Positions 1 to 12,129 of a stretch of DNA of 64,000 nt are shown here, in pieces. Position numbers and translations under genes: made by a program. The DNA lies in assembly GCA_029237695.1 (NCBI GenBank), contig CM055265.1, positions 76,704,013 through 76,768,012 of the forward strand. Reading direction: 5' to 3'. The stretch's first letter is position 1. Every line of letters begins with the position of its first letter. Source of the stretch: Conchocele bisecta (taxonomy: Eukaryota > Mollusca > Bivalvia > Lucinida > Thyasiridae). The notes under the pieces were generated by a model. The model was not told where the DNA came from. It was given only the letters and a program-made list of their open reading frames with translations, and did not search any database.

Positions 1-128
1 GTGAAATATTAAGAAAGTCTGGCAAGGGGTTAAAGATATATTGTGAAAAAACAATAACTTCTTAACGCATTTGCCGTACAAAAAACCGAACGACACGGAC
101 AACGCCGACAATGCCGATGGAAAAAGCG

Positions 129-166
129 CCGACTATAGTCGCGCCTCTGCTAAAGCAGGCGCGACA
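129..166 (-). repeat. Helitron-like 5' end fragment
   Basis: The reverse strand reads as a variant of the conserved start (TCGCGCC, then CTGC, then GCGCGA, then TATAGTCGG) that opens the larger Helitron-like element at 13728. No matching 3' end was found to its left inside the window, so it is a truncated copy or continues off the edge. Confidence 0.4.
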
Positions 167-1977
167 AAAAAATGTACACTAGACAAAACTAAATAATCCC
201 ATCTTAGCTACTTGAATTCACAGAAAGAATACGACACCGATTGATTGGATATATAAAGTACATCCAACATAATATCATATAAAATAGCAGGGTTCAATTT
301 TGAGGGCGAAGTGACTTCAAGTGAGTGACATCGTCACTTTTTTTTCGTTCACTTCACTTTTTATTTCCCGTCGGGCGAAGTAGACTTCGCTTTGAAAAAA
401 TCCCGGTAATTTTCGGTGATTGCAGTTTCCATATAATGGTCATAAATTGAAACAAAATTGTCAATAGGGAACACTTCTGTATCACGGAAATACTGTGCAT
501 ACAGCACTAGCTTTCAGTACTGTCAGGCATCTTTGGTACACCACATCACTTGGTCTCGGGTGTGAATCCCCGTAAGAAAATATGGCTACACTGCTGAACG
601 GCTGGCATTCTCAAGGTGCGAGTGGCCAACCCTGAAAATAATTACAAATCACTTGAAGAACACTTAAAGTGAAAACAAGTGTGAAATACCCAAGAGACGC
701 ATCTAAATGCTGCCTGGATTGGCTAAAATTACAAATTTGGCCCTTTAGACATGGGTGGGCTATAGAATGAAATGAGATGTGCTGAAAAAGAACTTGCAGT
801 TCCATGTCATCAGACTTGTGGTTGCAATGATACCCGAAAAGGTAATAATGCATATTATCTAGGGCCTTGATAAGCAACTGTAAAGATGGTAAAACTAACG
901 AATGTTTACCACAGCAATACAAAGTTCGATAAAATTGGATAATATTTGTTTTGTTAAAGGCCCTGTGTCTCAGATGTGGATGAAATGTGACCAAAACAGT
1001 TGGTAACTAGAGCAAGTGAGCAGTCAAACAGATACCCCCGACCTCTGCCTGAACCGACACAAAAAACTTTAACGCAAATCTTACGGATGGACGAACATAC
1101 GAATGAAATGACAAAAAAAATATATACACCTCGACATACTTCTTAAGGTTTTCTGAATATATATGACCCTATGGGTCACATAAACAAAAGTATTTAAGGT
1201 CACAATATATACGCCCGTTGAGGCATAGCCAGTTAGCAACACATCGTCTCCTCATGGTATCCTCATGGTAAATATGTATGGCAAATCATTTCATCGGTTT
1301 TTAAAGTGTATAGCAGAAACAGAAGCGCATGCACATTCTTGACATTTGACCTCTAAGTGTTACCCTGAACTTTGACATAAAGATGTGGGTATTGAAATCG
1401 ACACATCATCTCAAGGCAAAACATTTGAAAATCCATTCATTCGGACGGACGGACACACGCACGCATGGATGGACGCACGCACGGACGCACGCACGCATGG
1501 ATACCCGGACGTGATTGTGATCACTATGTCTCGCTTTCCGCAAGCAGGCTCGATGAACTGATAACACAAAAAAGACAATAATATTGTAGTTGTTAAAACA
1601 TATTACCATGTCAAATAATTTTTGAATGTTTTAGTACCGGTAATCAAGATTTCCATTACAGAAATATTGGTAGCCAAAGGGCTATATTGTGGCTACCAGT
1701 AGCGCCACCTTACTTATTGAATGAAAATATGAGTAAAGATAAAAATACACAAAGTTTCAAGTCAATCCAACTTACGGTTGCACAAACACAAATCTTATGG
1801 ATGGAGGAACGGAAATATGAAAACTATAGTTTGCATGCTGGGTATAATAAGGTTATGTATAGTGTTATGTTTCAACCTCAAGTATGCTATATGTGCGCAC
1901 ATTTTCGAAAAAATAACTTCTGTATTCTATGCCCGATCATTATGATACTTTTTTGTAGAATAAGTATTTGTAACATT
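167..1977. other. Non-coding stretch, no gene seen
   Basis: No reading frame here looks like a real protein. A GGAC/GCACGC-rich simple repeat lies at about 1438-1502. It is followed at 1511-1555 by a reverse-strand copy of the Helitron-like start (pattern CGCTTTCCGCAAGCAGGCTC), which recurs at 21.3 kb and 35.4 kb. The rest is AT-rich and unassigned. Confidence 0.5.
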
Positions 1978-2309
1978 GGTAATTACTAGCTAGACGATGT
2001 CTTTTTCTATTTCATCTGTCTTATATTTTTTCTATCCTTCTAGCTGAGATACCACCTGCTGTGTAATTTTTTGTCACAATAACAGCCTCTTCTAAGTGAT
2101 TGTGTCCTTGCGATTTGCGACATGGTCTGACAAGCGAGGTGAACAATGTTTACTTACATGTTTCTCCTTGGTTCATGGATGTTTTTATAAAATACTGCCC
2201 AGTTTAAGACCGCAAAACGCGAGGACATAAATACTGAGAATGTGCTGTTATTGTGACCAAAAAGTACACAGCAAGTGTCTCAGCTAAGAACAGAAATAAA
2301 ATACTGCAG

Positions 2310-3441
2310 AAATAGTAACAATAGGGCCATGATGGCCCTAATTCGCTCACCTGACTCCATGAACACCAGAGGAGAATGTGACATTGAGTTCATGTGTTTT
2401 AAAAAAATTGTGCTATTTTTAGATGGCGGTCATCTGGGATTAAGCGATGACTCTCATTTTACCAAATCTGAAAATGCTTCACCCAAGGATCTTAACTTTC
2501 TATGAAGTTTGGCCAGAATCGGCCATGTGGTTCCTGAGAAAAAGATGTTCAAAATATCGAATAAATGGACCTTTGGGTGGCAATCATAGATGACATAATC
2601 ATCCGATTCCGACAAATATTGCACCAGTGCAATCGCCTCATCGATACCTTCAATTTGATATATGACATGAGCATATTCGGTCAAAAATAAAATTTGACCC
2701 CAATTTGACCCAACGGGCCACGCCCATTTTTGACCCCGAGGTCACCATTTTCACAACTTTGAAAGAGCATTGTAAATCGATTATTCCTACCAAGCTTAGT
2801 CGAAATCCGGCTGGCAGTTCATGAGAAGAATCTTTTTTAAGAATTTATGCTATTTTTAGATGGCGGCCATCTTGGATTAGCGATGACCTCCATTTTAACA
2901 AATCTGAAAAAGCTTCACCCATGGACCATAACTTTTAAGTTTGGCTACCATGGGCCAAGCGGTCCATGTGAAGAAGAATTTTGAAATTTCTAATAAAAGA
3001 ACGACCTTTTGACATTTCGGCGGCCATCTTGGATGACATAACCATCCGATTTCGACAAAAAATGTACCGGAGTGATCACCTCATTGATACCTTCAATTTG
3101 ATATAAGACATGACCATATTCGGTCAAAAATAAAATTTTACCCCAATTTGACCCCACGGGCGACACCCATTTTTGACCCCGGGGTCACCATTTTAACAAC
3201 TTTGAAAAAGTATTGTACATTGATCATTCCTACCAAGTTTTGTCGAAATCAGGTTGGCGGTTCTTGAGAAGAAGATTTTTGAAGAATTTGTGCTATTTTT
3301 AGACGGCGGCCATCTTGGATTACGTAATGACGTCATTTTAACAATTTTGTAATCCCCCTACCTAAGGACCATGACCATGAAGTTTGGTGACTATAGGCCC
3401 AATGGTTACCGAGAAGAAGACGTTTTAACATGTTCACGGAC

Positions 3442-3473
<32 letters not shown>

Positions 3474-3555
3474 CCACGGACGACGGACGACGACGGACGA
3501 CGGACACATTGTGGTAACAATAGCTCACATGAGCTTCGCTCAGGTGAGCTAAAAA
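2310..3555. mobile_element. Nested repeat with three ~440-bp internal units
   Basis: The phrase GCTATTTTTAGAYGGCGG followed by CCATCTTGGATTA occurs at about 2413, 2850 and 3293, giving units of about 437-443 bp. The ends carry GCTCACCTGA on the left (about 2345) and TCAGGTGAGC on the right (about 3539), an inverted pair. GTAACAATAG also occurs near both edges (about 2315 and 3513). Open frames inside are short and not protein-like. It is probably a non-autonomous element of a mollusc repeat family with tandem cores. Confidence 0.5.
3430..3510. repeat. ACG/GACGAC simple repeat
   Basis: Nearly uninterrupted ACGACG and GGACGACGG units. It sits at the 3' end of the preceding element, a usual position for microsatellites in this class. 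Confidence 0.8.
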
Positions 3556-3609
3556 GACATCTATACAGCCGAGATTATCTAAGCTAGCCTTTAGCTAGGT
3601 AATTACTAG

Positions 3610-5115
3610 TTGCGAACAGTCACTTACAATCTACATGTACCGTCCGTAGCCACAGTTACGATTCCACACATAGGCTTCCTCTGCAGAATAGCGAATCAGA
3701 TCGGTGAACGATCACAATTGGACAAACTTTGTATGGTTGGAGTTTCTAATGTATATGGTCATGGTACACAACATTAGTTTGAGCTGACGATCAGTTATCG
3801 GACAAATATGACCGATAATCCACGCCCGACAGCCTCCAATTCTGTGTGAGATTCTTTCGTTTACGAAAACTTCGCTTTGGATGGGGTATGCAAAATGCGA
3901 ATAACTGAATAAATGCTGAATAAACGATTTGAAGTGAGTATATTCACACACCTAATACCTATTTCGATTGCCAGAGACAGAAGTCATACATTTAATCGAT
4001 GTTTATTGTGTTTTATTGTGTTTGTGCGAGTCGAAAAAGAGAGGGCTCTATTCTATAGTAATTGTTTATCACCTTTCTATATAGAAGATGGTACTGTACG
4101 AGACCAAGTGGGTGGGGTAATGGGATTTTTTTAATAGGCATTTTTTTGGTGTCATAAGTCCGAGTCCTCCACCTGTGGAATAAACAAGTGACCCAGTCAG
4201 TAGCAGCCAAATTCAACATGTAAAATTTAAGTGGGGTCCATTTTCTGCAAATGCAAAAATATTTTTTTTTCAAACTTTCTACAATGTTAAAAATTGTTTC
4301 AGAATAATTGGTTTGTATTACTTTTATAACACTAATATTTTTTCCAGATGGAAAATATCTCAAATACGTCGCAATAAACTGCCAAAGTGTGAATCAGATC
4401 TGATTCGCTATTCTGCAGAGGAATCCTATGAGTGGAATCGTAAGACAGGAGTAGATTGCAAGTTACCTTCGCAACTATTCATTATACAAACCTTCATTTC
4501 TGTGGAATAAGTATACCCAATTCTCATGGATTCATGCCTTCTGAAGTTCTCATTGATTCATGACCCTAGAAAACAAGTGAATAAGCATATTCTAAGAATA
4601 GTGTTACTTGAAAATTATTTTAAAACGGTATTTTAAGTTGTTTCACACGGATTTCTAAGTTACAGTTACATACAATTGTGATACATCGTCTATTTTGTGA
4701 TTTTTCTACGTATTTCCTTAATCTGAAGAGGTCCTGTTTTCAAATTATGCATACAATGTGATATTTGTTGATTTCTAGGGGAATCTGGACTTCACCAGGT
4801 CCATATTTAAATTTGATGCATCTAGGCAGCTACACTTCTTTATTGTATGAGTGATCAAGGAATGTCACTCAAATGTGCAAAAAGTTGTAGGGTATGAACC
4901 TGATGAGAAGTTTCAAGATCAATTAGGTGACTTGGGTGGGTTATTGCTAGGGACGATCTCCGAAGACTTGCATAAACAACAATTTTGGCGAATTCCTTAT
5001 GTGCACTCATAGTTAGTCAAGTGTTTGAACTTCATGTTGATGTATACATATTCAGGAATTAATCAGAAATTATATAACACACAATATTAATTTATTTGCT
5101 TAGGGGCACGGATCT
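3610..5115. other. Non-coding, SINE-like remnants
   Basis: No gene was identified. Segments near 3665-3705 and 4380-4470 (CTGCAGAATAGCGAATCAGAT and its near-inverse) match the body of the tRNA-derived SINE pair at 37.4-37.9 kb, so they are degenerate copies of that family. The remainder is AT-rich and unassigned. Confidence 0.4.
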
Positions 5116-5835
5116 GTGAGAACAGCGACTATAGAAAGTCACAGACGATTCTAGCGTGTCTTGGATGGTCAATTATTGTTTGTATATACATAAAACACCT
5201 TTCTAAACAATGTACAAAACAATTAAAAAGTGTCCGGGTGTAAATATAATTGTACTTAGAAAGGTACAAAACTCCCATTCGCCAACATTGTAACGAAAAG
5301 CCACGCAATGTAGACAATTGGAACTCGCCTATACAACGCATTACAGCATGTCAAAACCGCTGCTTGGGGTGGGTTTTCGGCATAGATTTAACAGTTGCTA
5401 ATACATTAAAATAATATTCAAAGATTTTGAGTGTAAACTGCACTAAAAACGCGTCTCACTAACCTAAATCCGCTTCTTAAAAGCATACACCTTCGTTTAC
5501 TGATTAAAAATGAATGCTAGCCGCAATCTTTGAAAATATCGAATCCAGTGACACGCACTGATTTGGTCGGCTAATGGAAATGACGTCCGTCTCCAGTAAC
5601 CTACCAAACCACTGCGTGCATGTGATTGAAATATTTTCAATGATGGCGGCTAATAGTCATTGAGAATGCGGAAGTGAACGTGTATGATTTTACAAAGCAA
5701 ATTTAGGTTAGTGAGACGCATTTTTAGTACAGTTTACTCAAAATCTTTGAGATTTATGTTAATGTATTAGCAACTGAAAAAATCTATTCCGAAAACCCAC
5801 CCCAAGCATCGGTTTCGACATGCTGTAATCAGGGG
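5116..5835. mobile_element. Foldback element, truncated copy A
   Basis: The left part (TACAGCATGTCAAAACCGCT, then GGGTGGGTTTTCGG) at about 5341-5385 returns in inverted form at about 5793-5826, and GCGTCTCACTAACCTAAAT at 5452 returns inverted at 5704. The two arms are each about 230 bp around a centre near 5590. The start (TCTAGCGTGTCTTGGATGGT) matches the terminal repeat of the fuller copy at 43916-45420. The right outer terminus is missing here, so this copy is truncated. Confidence 0.6.
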
Positions 5836-6236
5836 TGTAAAATTATTTGATATTTAAATATCACTTGTCCTTAAGGTCTAGTAGATGCAAAATCTTACTC
5901 GCACTCACTGGTTTGCCACTGGCTCTAATATTTTATACAGATATTTCAATATTCACTATGTTCGCCTTTAGTAGGCTATATATTGCTACTGTACATGTAT
6001 GTTATTTATAGCAATATTTCCAAACAGTGTAAATCCGCAAGCCGTCTCATCAGGATCTGCACTGTTTGCAAGTATTGTTCAAATTTTGTCAAAGAAAAAC
6101 ATCCCATTTTTATAATTGGACTGGTCTGAAAATAATTTTCTAACGAAAATCAAGCGATCCGTCTCATCGGAATGCTGTGTAGTTTGGAGAAAATGATATT
6201 TTCGCATGTGCTAACTCTGTCTGTCTGCTAGCAATA
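5836..6236. other. Non-coding, nothing recognised
   Basis: AT-rich sequence with no protein-like frame and no repeat that I can tie to others in the window. Confidence 0.4.
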
Positions 6237-7757
6237 TTGCGTGTTTACACCGGAAGCGAACATTGATGTTACAGAATGTGATACATTAATTATGGGCGAG
6301 TTTAAATCGCGGACGACAGGCGGCCTAGGCCCGGCGACCATCCCATAAATCGAGACACTTGCGCGATAACTCGCTGCACTAACTTAAGTGAAGATGAAAC
6401 CGTGGCTGCGATGTCTTAGTGTTTCGCCCAGGATGAAAAAGGGGCAGGGTGCTAGCCGAAAAAAGGGCACTTCCTGCATGCTCAGCAAAGTCTGAGCACA
6501 TACTATGACTCTCATTTTGTCCTATATTTTAATGAAATAACCAACAGTTATATAATTATTGGGTGGGTGGCACGCTAGATGGGTCCGGGGGCAGGCTCCC
6601 CCGGAAATTTTGAATTGCATTTATTTCTGCATTGTTCCTATTGCAACTAGCACTCACCTTTGTCAAATGTCAGAGCATATACTGACATAGATCTAGTGGT
6701 AATAATCATAATAATAAACAAATATATTAAACTTGTTGTTGTTGTTTCATGTCCGCTTTTCAGGCGCTTACTTTTCGCCCCAATCTCTCTACAGCCACAC
6801 GAACAGAGAACAATTTGTAAAGATTTCTTTCATAACTATTTGGTTCAACAGCGAAGTAGCGTCGTGGATTCGGGTAATTATTCGTAGATTGCGATAATTA
6901 GCGTGTAATAGATTTACAGGATAATGACAATGGCTAGTTTGCAGTCGTATTTAAAAGAGTCCTTGAGGATTACTCAGTAAATGTCAATTACTGGCAGATA
7001 ACGATCATCGTGCATATCGGCGGCACACGTCTGCATTTTCGATGCGGAGGCGACGAGTTTCACACATTATGGGCTGACAATTGTGCTTTGTGAACCACTA
7101 ATTCGGGGTATTGTTTTTACAAGACGGTGCTGGCGTCAGAGTACAGTCGAACCAGTGCTAATGACCACCTCCGAATAGCAATCACCTGGCTGTAAAGGCC
7201 ACACTTTTTTTGTCCCAATGGCACAATTACTATATAAATGACCCTGCGAATAAAGACCACCTGTGAACAAAGGCCAGATTTTTATCTTTATTCTAAATAT
7301 TTTGTCAACTTTGATGCCATTTATGTAAAATATTGTAAATTTTATAAGCGTAGTTCATGAAATTACGCAGATGTCCGAAGGTACAAAATCACACGGTGTG
7401 TCTCAATTTATTCACAAAATTAATTGTCAGTGATTTGAAGTCTCATCCGACAGACCAGTGTGATGTAAAAAATGAAAGTGAATGGGGTTAACGTCCCAGC
7501 CACAGCTAAGGTAATATAGAGACTGGACCAGTTTTCTCATGCGACATACCAGTGGGATGGAAATATTATGCAACTATTTTTCACGCTTAGGGCAAGGATT
7601 GAATTCAGTCTTGCCAGACATATGTGACGGAGAATTTGCGTGTTTCCCATTTATATTGTAAATAGGTAAGTATCGATAACATTTCAATTTACGCCGCTTG
7701 AGCCGCGATTTAAACTCGTCCATAATTAGAATTGTTCCGGTTGGCGCAAACGCTTTT
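6237..7757. mobile_element. Possible TIR-bounded element, ~1.5 kb
   Basis: AATTATGGGCGAGTTTAAAT followed by CGCGG at about 6290-6314 is found inverted (CCGCGATTTAAACTCGTCCA, then TAATT) at about 7701-7727. The outer segments on both sides also share CCGGAA-type sequence in inverted order. Two other repeats lie inside. One (about 6430-6640) resembles the CCCCCGAAAA family at 48.2-48.6 kb; the other (about 7140-7290) has an ACAGTCGAACC start and GTGAACAAAGGCCAGATTTT, also found near 20380. No transposase is visible. Confidence 0.4.
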
Positions 7758-8026
7758 ATTCAATTCAAAGCGTATATGAAATGATCAATGGTATTTGATA
7801 AACGGGTTTAATAAACGGAGAACGGTGCATAACTATTTTTTTGTATTCACGGGTAGTAGTAAGGGAGTCAAAATGATACCACCTACTGTGATATCATTTA
7901 CAACCCTCTATAATACCCCCACCACCCCCGAAAAATCAAAAATTGGTTAACGAGGAAATTGTCTCCCGACAGCAAATTTATGAATTTTTGAGAAAATAAT
8001 TTTGAAAAGAGGGAGTCAAAATTATA

Positions 8027-8425
8027 TTGGAAATCGAACAGAAAAAACAATACCAATTATTAGAGAAAATGGATAATAAAATACAATTGGAATTGAAAGC
8101 TTATAATGCCTGTGTCGAAGAAGTTTACGAAGAATACGGGGGTTATAGTCCTATATATACATTCTATAAAATGAAAACACTAGGCGATATCGAATACATG
8201 AAATATCAGCGTAATTTATTACGCTCCGATAAAAACGTTGCATTTACAATATTGTACCGACAATTATGTGAACAATACAAGAGGCAAATACAAACATTAA
8301 GACTGATAATGCGTATCGGATATAAAACTAAGGTGTATTATATAAAATTGTTAAAACCCAACGATTCGTTTACGAATATACATTTCTACGATATCGCTTA
8401 TAAAGATATATTGAACAAAAAATAG
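8027..8425 (+). CDS. Hypothetical protein, Lys/Tyr-rich, 132 codons open
   Basis: I do not recognise this protein. The frame is open for 132 codons ending in TAG, is rich in Lys, Tyr, Gln and Ile, and looks helical (repeated charged heptads such as YKRQIQTLRLIMRIGYK). Its first codon is TTG; the first ATG is the codon for residue 15, so the true protein may be about 118 residues or have an upstream exon. It uses AT-rich codons unlike the GC-richer virus-like genes at 22.8-28 kb. It lies 0.9 kb left of the virus-like block and could be part of that element, a host exon, or chance; I cannot decide. Confidence 0.35.
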   Translation: MEIEQKKQYQLLEKMDNKIQLELKAYNACVEEVYEEYGGYSPIYTFYKMKTLGDIEYMKYQRNLLRSDKNVAFTILYRQLCEQYKRQIQTLRLIMRIGYKTKVYYIKLLKPNDSFTNIHFYDIAYKDILNKK

Positions 8426-9005
8426 CAAAAGCCTCCACTCGTGCACAACACCCCCAGCGACTGGGCAGATTTCTAGCCGGCACCCAGCCACTGGGGTGTT
8501 GGGACCTTTCTTAAGCCCACGCATCTGTTGGCTCACAGTCTAGTTTTACGGGTCGCCTTGAACCCCATTGCCAATTCCTCTATTAAGAGAAACCAGCGAA
8601 GTAAGGCGAGCCTATGTGTGAATTTGGTTTCCGAAATTGCAAAGCTCTTAGGCAGAAGTCTTTTAGGCAGGCACCTTTGAGCTACGCAATTACATCACCA
8701 AATACACACATATTTATAAACTGCTACCATTAAACAGACGAGACGGACGTCATACCGGATCAACAACATGGCATGCACGAGATGAGACCAATTGTTGTAA
8801 GGTCAACAAACAAATATATACTCATCAGTTTCCTATACAACATACAAATGGTGTGCAAATTATAATTATTTATTAATACCTATTGGCGAAAGTAAACATG
8901 GGATGGTTCGTTATTTTGTTTATTTTATAATTAATTTTGTAAATTTTTTTAATAATTTAAAGCTGAACACCCCCTATTATTACATAGTAATTAATTTAAG
9001 TTGTA
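8426..9005. other. Non-coding, nothing recognised
   Basis: The first 250 bases are GC-richer (CACCCCCAGCGACTGGG, then CCCAGCCACTGGGGTGTTGG, an inverted pair), then the sequence becomes AT-rich. There is no protein-like frame. Confidence 0.4.
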
Positions 9006-9200
9006 ACGACAATGTTTCAATTACACGGGTTATTGAAACAGAGAGTTATTTATAGCCGAGTGTTTCAATTACACGTGTTATGTAAATTGATAGCCGAGGT
9101 AAACAGACAGTTTCAATTACACGGGTTATGTAAATTGATGCGAGTGTATCAATTACACTGACGGTGTGTACACAGTCGATTACAGTGTAATCCTCGACTG
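9006..9200. repeat. Imperfect TTTCAATTACACGGGTTAT repeats
   Basis: Four imperfect copies of a 36-52-bp unit start with TTTCAATTACACGGGTTAT or a variant (about 9015, 9061, 9110, 9147). Each contains CAATTACA followed by TGTAAATTG, so the units are near-palindromic. The motif is unlike the other palindrome arrays in the window but similar in design. Confidence 0.5.
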
Positions 9201-9357
9201 AATAGCGTCTCATATGTACATTGTCATTGTGATACAACCAATTATGCGATTACGGCGTAATTCTCAGTGAAAAACACATGTTGTACAGGTATGTAAATTT
9301 GTTTACTGCACCAATATAAGAAAATTTATTCTTTTTTAAAAATTATTTTATAAAATA

Positions 9358-9895
9358 TCACAATGGTGCTGTAACATTTCCTCCGACTTTATTTCCAAGT
9401 TTTACCCTAAATTTATCCCAATCGGTACACTCAATTTTGGGCATGGTGGCGCGCGCCTTGATTCTAATATCATTTTTTAATTCTTCATATCTCCCCATTT
9501 CTTCCACCACGGATTCAAACTCTAAATTTGATATTTTCTTATCGGCCAACGCTTTGGACACCATAACGTCGATGCTATTTTTCTTAGACCTAGCGAGAAC
9601 GGATATTCTATCATGTTTTCTACTTCTTTTTCTCGAGTTTTCCACTCGCCGCCCTAATTACCATACAAAGTATTCCAGATAAAACGGTAATTCCACTCAA
9701 AACCCCTGCAAGTGGAACCGTTACAATTGTAGATAGCGTTGCAGCAGTCCCCGCACCACTCATTACAGATAAACTTGCCAGAACCGTACTAGATGCTTCA
9801 GCTATGTTCGCCGCGCGCTTATATTTGTTAGCGTGTCTTTTTCTATTTGCACATTCTCTAACTAAAATATCCTGCATAGCGACGATATTATTCAA
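9358..9895 (-). pseudogene. Virus-like hydrophobic/coiled-coil protein
   Basis: A conserved protein family that I recognise from animal-genome copies of Polinton/adintovirus-like elements, where it follows the fibre gene; its function is unknown. The N-terminal half (residues from MQDILVRECANRKRHANKYK onward) is basic, then a Gly/Ala/Val/Leu-rich membrane-active stretch (LASLSVMSGAGTAATL to VLSGILCMVI). The C-terminal half is a charged helical region (KHDRISVLARSKK to ELKNDIRIKA). The two halves are in different frames; the shift lies at about 9625-9645 beside an A-rich run (GAGAAAAAGAAG). The first ATG is at 9877; the frame is open further upstream to about 10018 through a 30-bp duplicated PSTLYPI segment. 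It sits directly downstream of the fibre-like gene on the same strand. Family recognition is good; function is not known. Confidence 0.6.
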
Positions 9896-10018
9896 CCTAA
9901 AATCTGAACTTCTTTCGTTAATTGGATACAGTGTTGATGGAGTGGTATTGACAATTGGATACAGTGTTGATGGAGCGGTATTGAGAATTGGATGCGGTGA
10001 TTTTCAATATATTAGTAT

Positions 10019-11112
10019 TTACAAATGAAGTTCAATTAACAATGAGACAATAGTGGAAGAACTCGCTGGGTCAGCGATTTTCGTAACAAAGTTAATAACA
10101 CTACCTTCGGAAAGTCTAATTAGATCATCACCGGCGAACAAAACCACCGACGAACTATCTCCAGCGAGTTTAGTGACTCCAATCCCCCGTTCTTCCCCAT
10201 CCACTACAAGATTTATCACGACCGCGCCCACAGGTTTACCATTAGCATTAACCGAGCAGACAGCCATTCGGAGAAGTGTACCTGGAGCTATCATGGCGTA
10301 TCCCCCACATTTATTACACGCTTTGGCACCGAACGAATATTCAGAGAGCCCCTCAACCAATGAGCCCCGCTTCTCAGCCCAAACTGTTATGACACGTTTT
10401 TGCGTTTTCATTGTTTTCAACAATCCGGCAAGCCCCCCGATAGAGGTATGCGCCTCAGCACGAATATTTTCAGAGGCTTCCTCAAGTGCTTTGGTCGCGG
10501 CTCTACGAACATGTTTCAGTTTTTCGGTTACTTTTCCGTCTAGTTCGGTAAGTGCCGCTTCTCTGCTGAGAGAGTCCTCTAAGCGCAACGCATCATAAGC
10601 CTCCGTAATGGTCGCCTGGTGGCCTTCTAGGGCTTTTTCAACACCCAACCGGGCCTCTTTTTGAAATTCAGTTATTTTTCCGTCTAGTTCAGCAACCGCC
10701 GCTTCTCTGACGAGAGAGTCCTCTAAGCGCAACACCTCATAAGCCTTCGCAAGAGCCGCCTGGTTGTCTTCTCGGGCGTTCTCAATACCCCCTCGGGTCT
10801 CTTTCCGAAATTCAGTTATTTTTCCGTCTAGTTCAGCAACCGCCGCTTCTCTAATGAGAGAGTCCTTTTTACGCCTATTTCGTTTAGTTCCGTATGTGTT
10901 TCTTCACGACTTTGTGTATTCACAGCCAGGGCATATTCTCTAAGTTGTGATAGTAGACTCTTGTGAATCTCGTCCGTGGCCACCGATATAGTTCTATTGA
11001 TCAAGGCCTTTGTTTTTTTGGTAGTTAAAAAGTCGCCCTCTGTCGGGATGAATCCCCCTTCTGTCGGTTCCAAATTCTTTGAATTTGTCACCCAATCGGA
11101 AGAACTACCCAA
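10019..11112 (-). pseudogene. Fibre-like virion protein with 48-residue shaft repeats
   Basis: The central region consists of at least three copies of a 48-residue helical repeat (RLEDSLVREAAVAELDGK at each start; DNA period 144 bp at about 10578, 10722 and 10866), as expected for a trimeric coiled-coil shaft. The C-terminal 110 residues are beta-rich, begin near EYSFGAKACNKCGGYAM (with a CxxC) and end TIVSLLIELHL. This C-terminal pattern is shared by fibre/receptor-binding-type proteins of phages and Polinton-like elements. The N-terminal 80 residues are in another frame; the shift lies in the A5 run at about 10866-10870. The N-terminal frame begins with TTG at 11112 with a stop just upstream, so the real start was lost or lies across the adjacent palindrome array at 11122. 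A role in host attachment is inference from the domain plan. Confidence 0.6.
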
Positions 11113-11121
11113 ACCAAAATA

Positions 11122-11600
11122 CTAGCTTGCGGTTAGCTTGCGGCAAGCTTGCGACAAGGTTGCCGCAAGCTAACAAGCTGATCGCAAGCTAACTGTTAGC
11201 TTGCGCAAGCTTGCAACACATGTTTCCAATAGACCGCAAGCTTATAATTAGCTTGCAAGCTTGCGGTGTGAAGATTGCGGCAAGCTTGCAAGATCGCAAG
11301 CTTGCAGGAGAAGCTTGCTGTTGGCTCGCAAGCTTGCGGGGTGAAGATCGCGACAAGCTTGCAAGCTCACAAGCTTGCAGGAGAAGCTTGCAGTTGGCTC
11401 GCAAACTTGCGGTGTGAAGATTGCGACAAGCTTGCAAGCTCGCAAGCTCGCAAGCTCGCAAGCTCGCAAGCTCGCAAGCTCGCAAGCTCGCAAGCTCGCA
11501 GTTGGCTCGCAAGCTTGCGGTGTGAAGATTGCGACAAGCTTGCAAGCTCGCAAGCTTGCAGGAGAAGGTTGCAGTTGGCTCGAAAGCTTGCAGTGAGAAT
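11122..11600. repeat. GCAAGCTTGC palindrome array, left copy
   Basis: Dense repetition of the perfect 10-bp palindrome GCAAGCTTGC (and degenerate GCAAGCTCGC) in larger units such as GGTGTGAAGATTGCGACAAG that recur at about 11270, 11338, 11410 and 11518. Because the motif is palindromic, both strands and several frames stay open, giving spurious Ala/Cys/Leu/Ser-rich frames. Confidence 0.85.
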
Positions 11601-12129
11601 TGTGTGACAACTATACTATAGGCTTGCGATGCCTGTGAATTAAGACTGCATGTTCATGAACTGGTTTTTTTTTTCAAACATATAGTTCCCAAGCTCGCAT
11701 TGCATGTGAAGTGCGATCATAAATATGTAGATGTACTTAAATGTATACTGTAAGCTTATCGGGAAGTAATTTAAGAAATTTTATTTTGTAGTTTCATTCT
11801 ATTTATTTAATTGATGGTGTTTAACAGCCTATCAACAGCCAATATAATTGTATGCCGGGTTAACAGGGTAAAATCCCAGATTTCACTTGAAAGTAATATA
11901 ATAGGATCAGCACTAATCTTACTACTTGTTTAATGGGTATAACCGTAGTCAAGTCTCAGGTAGCAAGAAGCCAAAAATGTACCCGAGGGCCAAACCAGGG
12001 ACATGTGCTCCCAACAAACCACCCACTGTTACATAATAGTCTTGATACACCACATTTCCACACAGACAAACATAATATCTATCACTATACTAACATGGAA
12101 CCAATAAAGTACCAACAGTATGCTATTTG
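11601..12129. other. Non-coding, nothing recognised
   Basis: AT-rich sequence with no protein-like frame. Confidence 0.4.

Larger units (their letters stand above)
1978..3609. mobile_element. TIR element flanked by 12-bp direct repeats
   Basis: The direct repeat GGTAATTACTAG occurs at 1978-1989 and again at 3598-3609, as expected for a target-site duplication. Inside, the left side (TCTGTCTTATATTTTTTCT, then CTGAGA, then TCACAATAACAGCC) matches, in imperfect form, the long terminal inverted repeat of the element at 45588-47187, so the two are relatives. No transposase is visible and a second repeat is nested at about 2310-3555. The boundaries are good; the class is unknown. Confidence 0.5.

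Noticed and set aside
10053..10598. 181-codon plus-strand frame
   Set aside because: It is antisense to the fibre-like gene, whose minus-strand frame has repeats and a recognisable C-terminus.
11189..11610. Several overlapping frames of about 70-120 codons rich in Ala, Cys, Leu and Ser on both strands
   Set aside because: They are by-products of the GCAAGCTTGC array; the palindromic repeat keeps many frames open at once.
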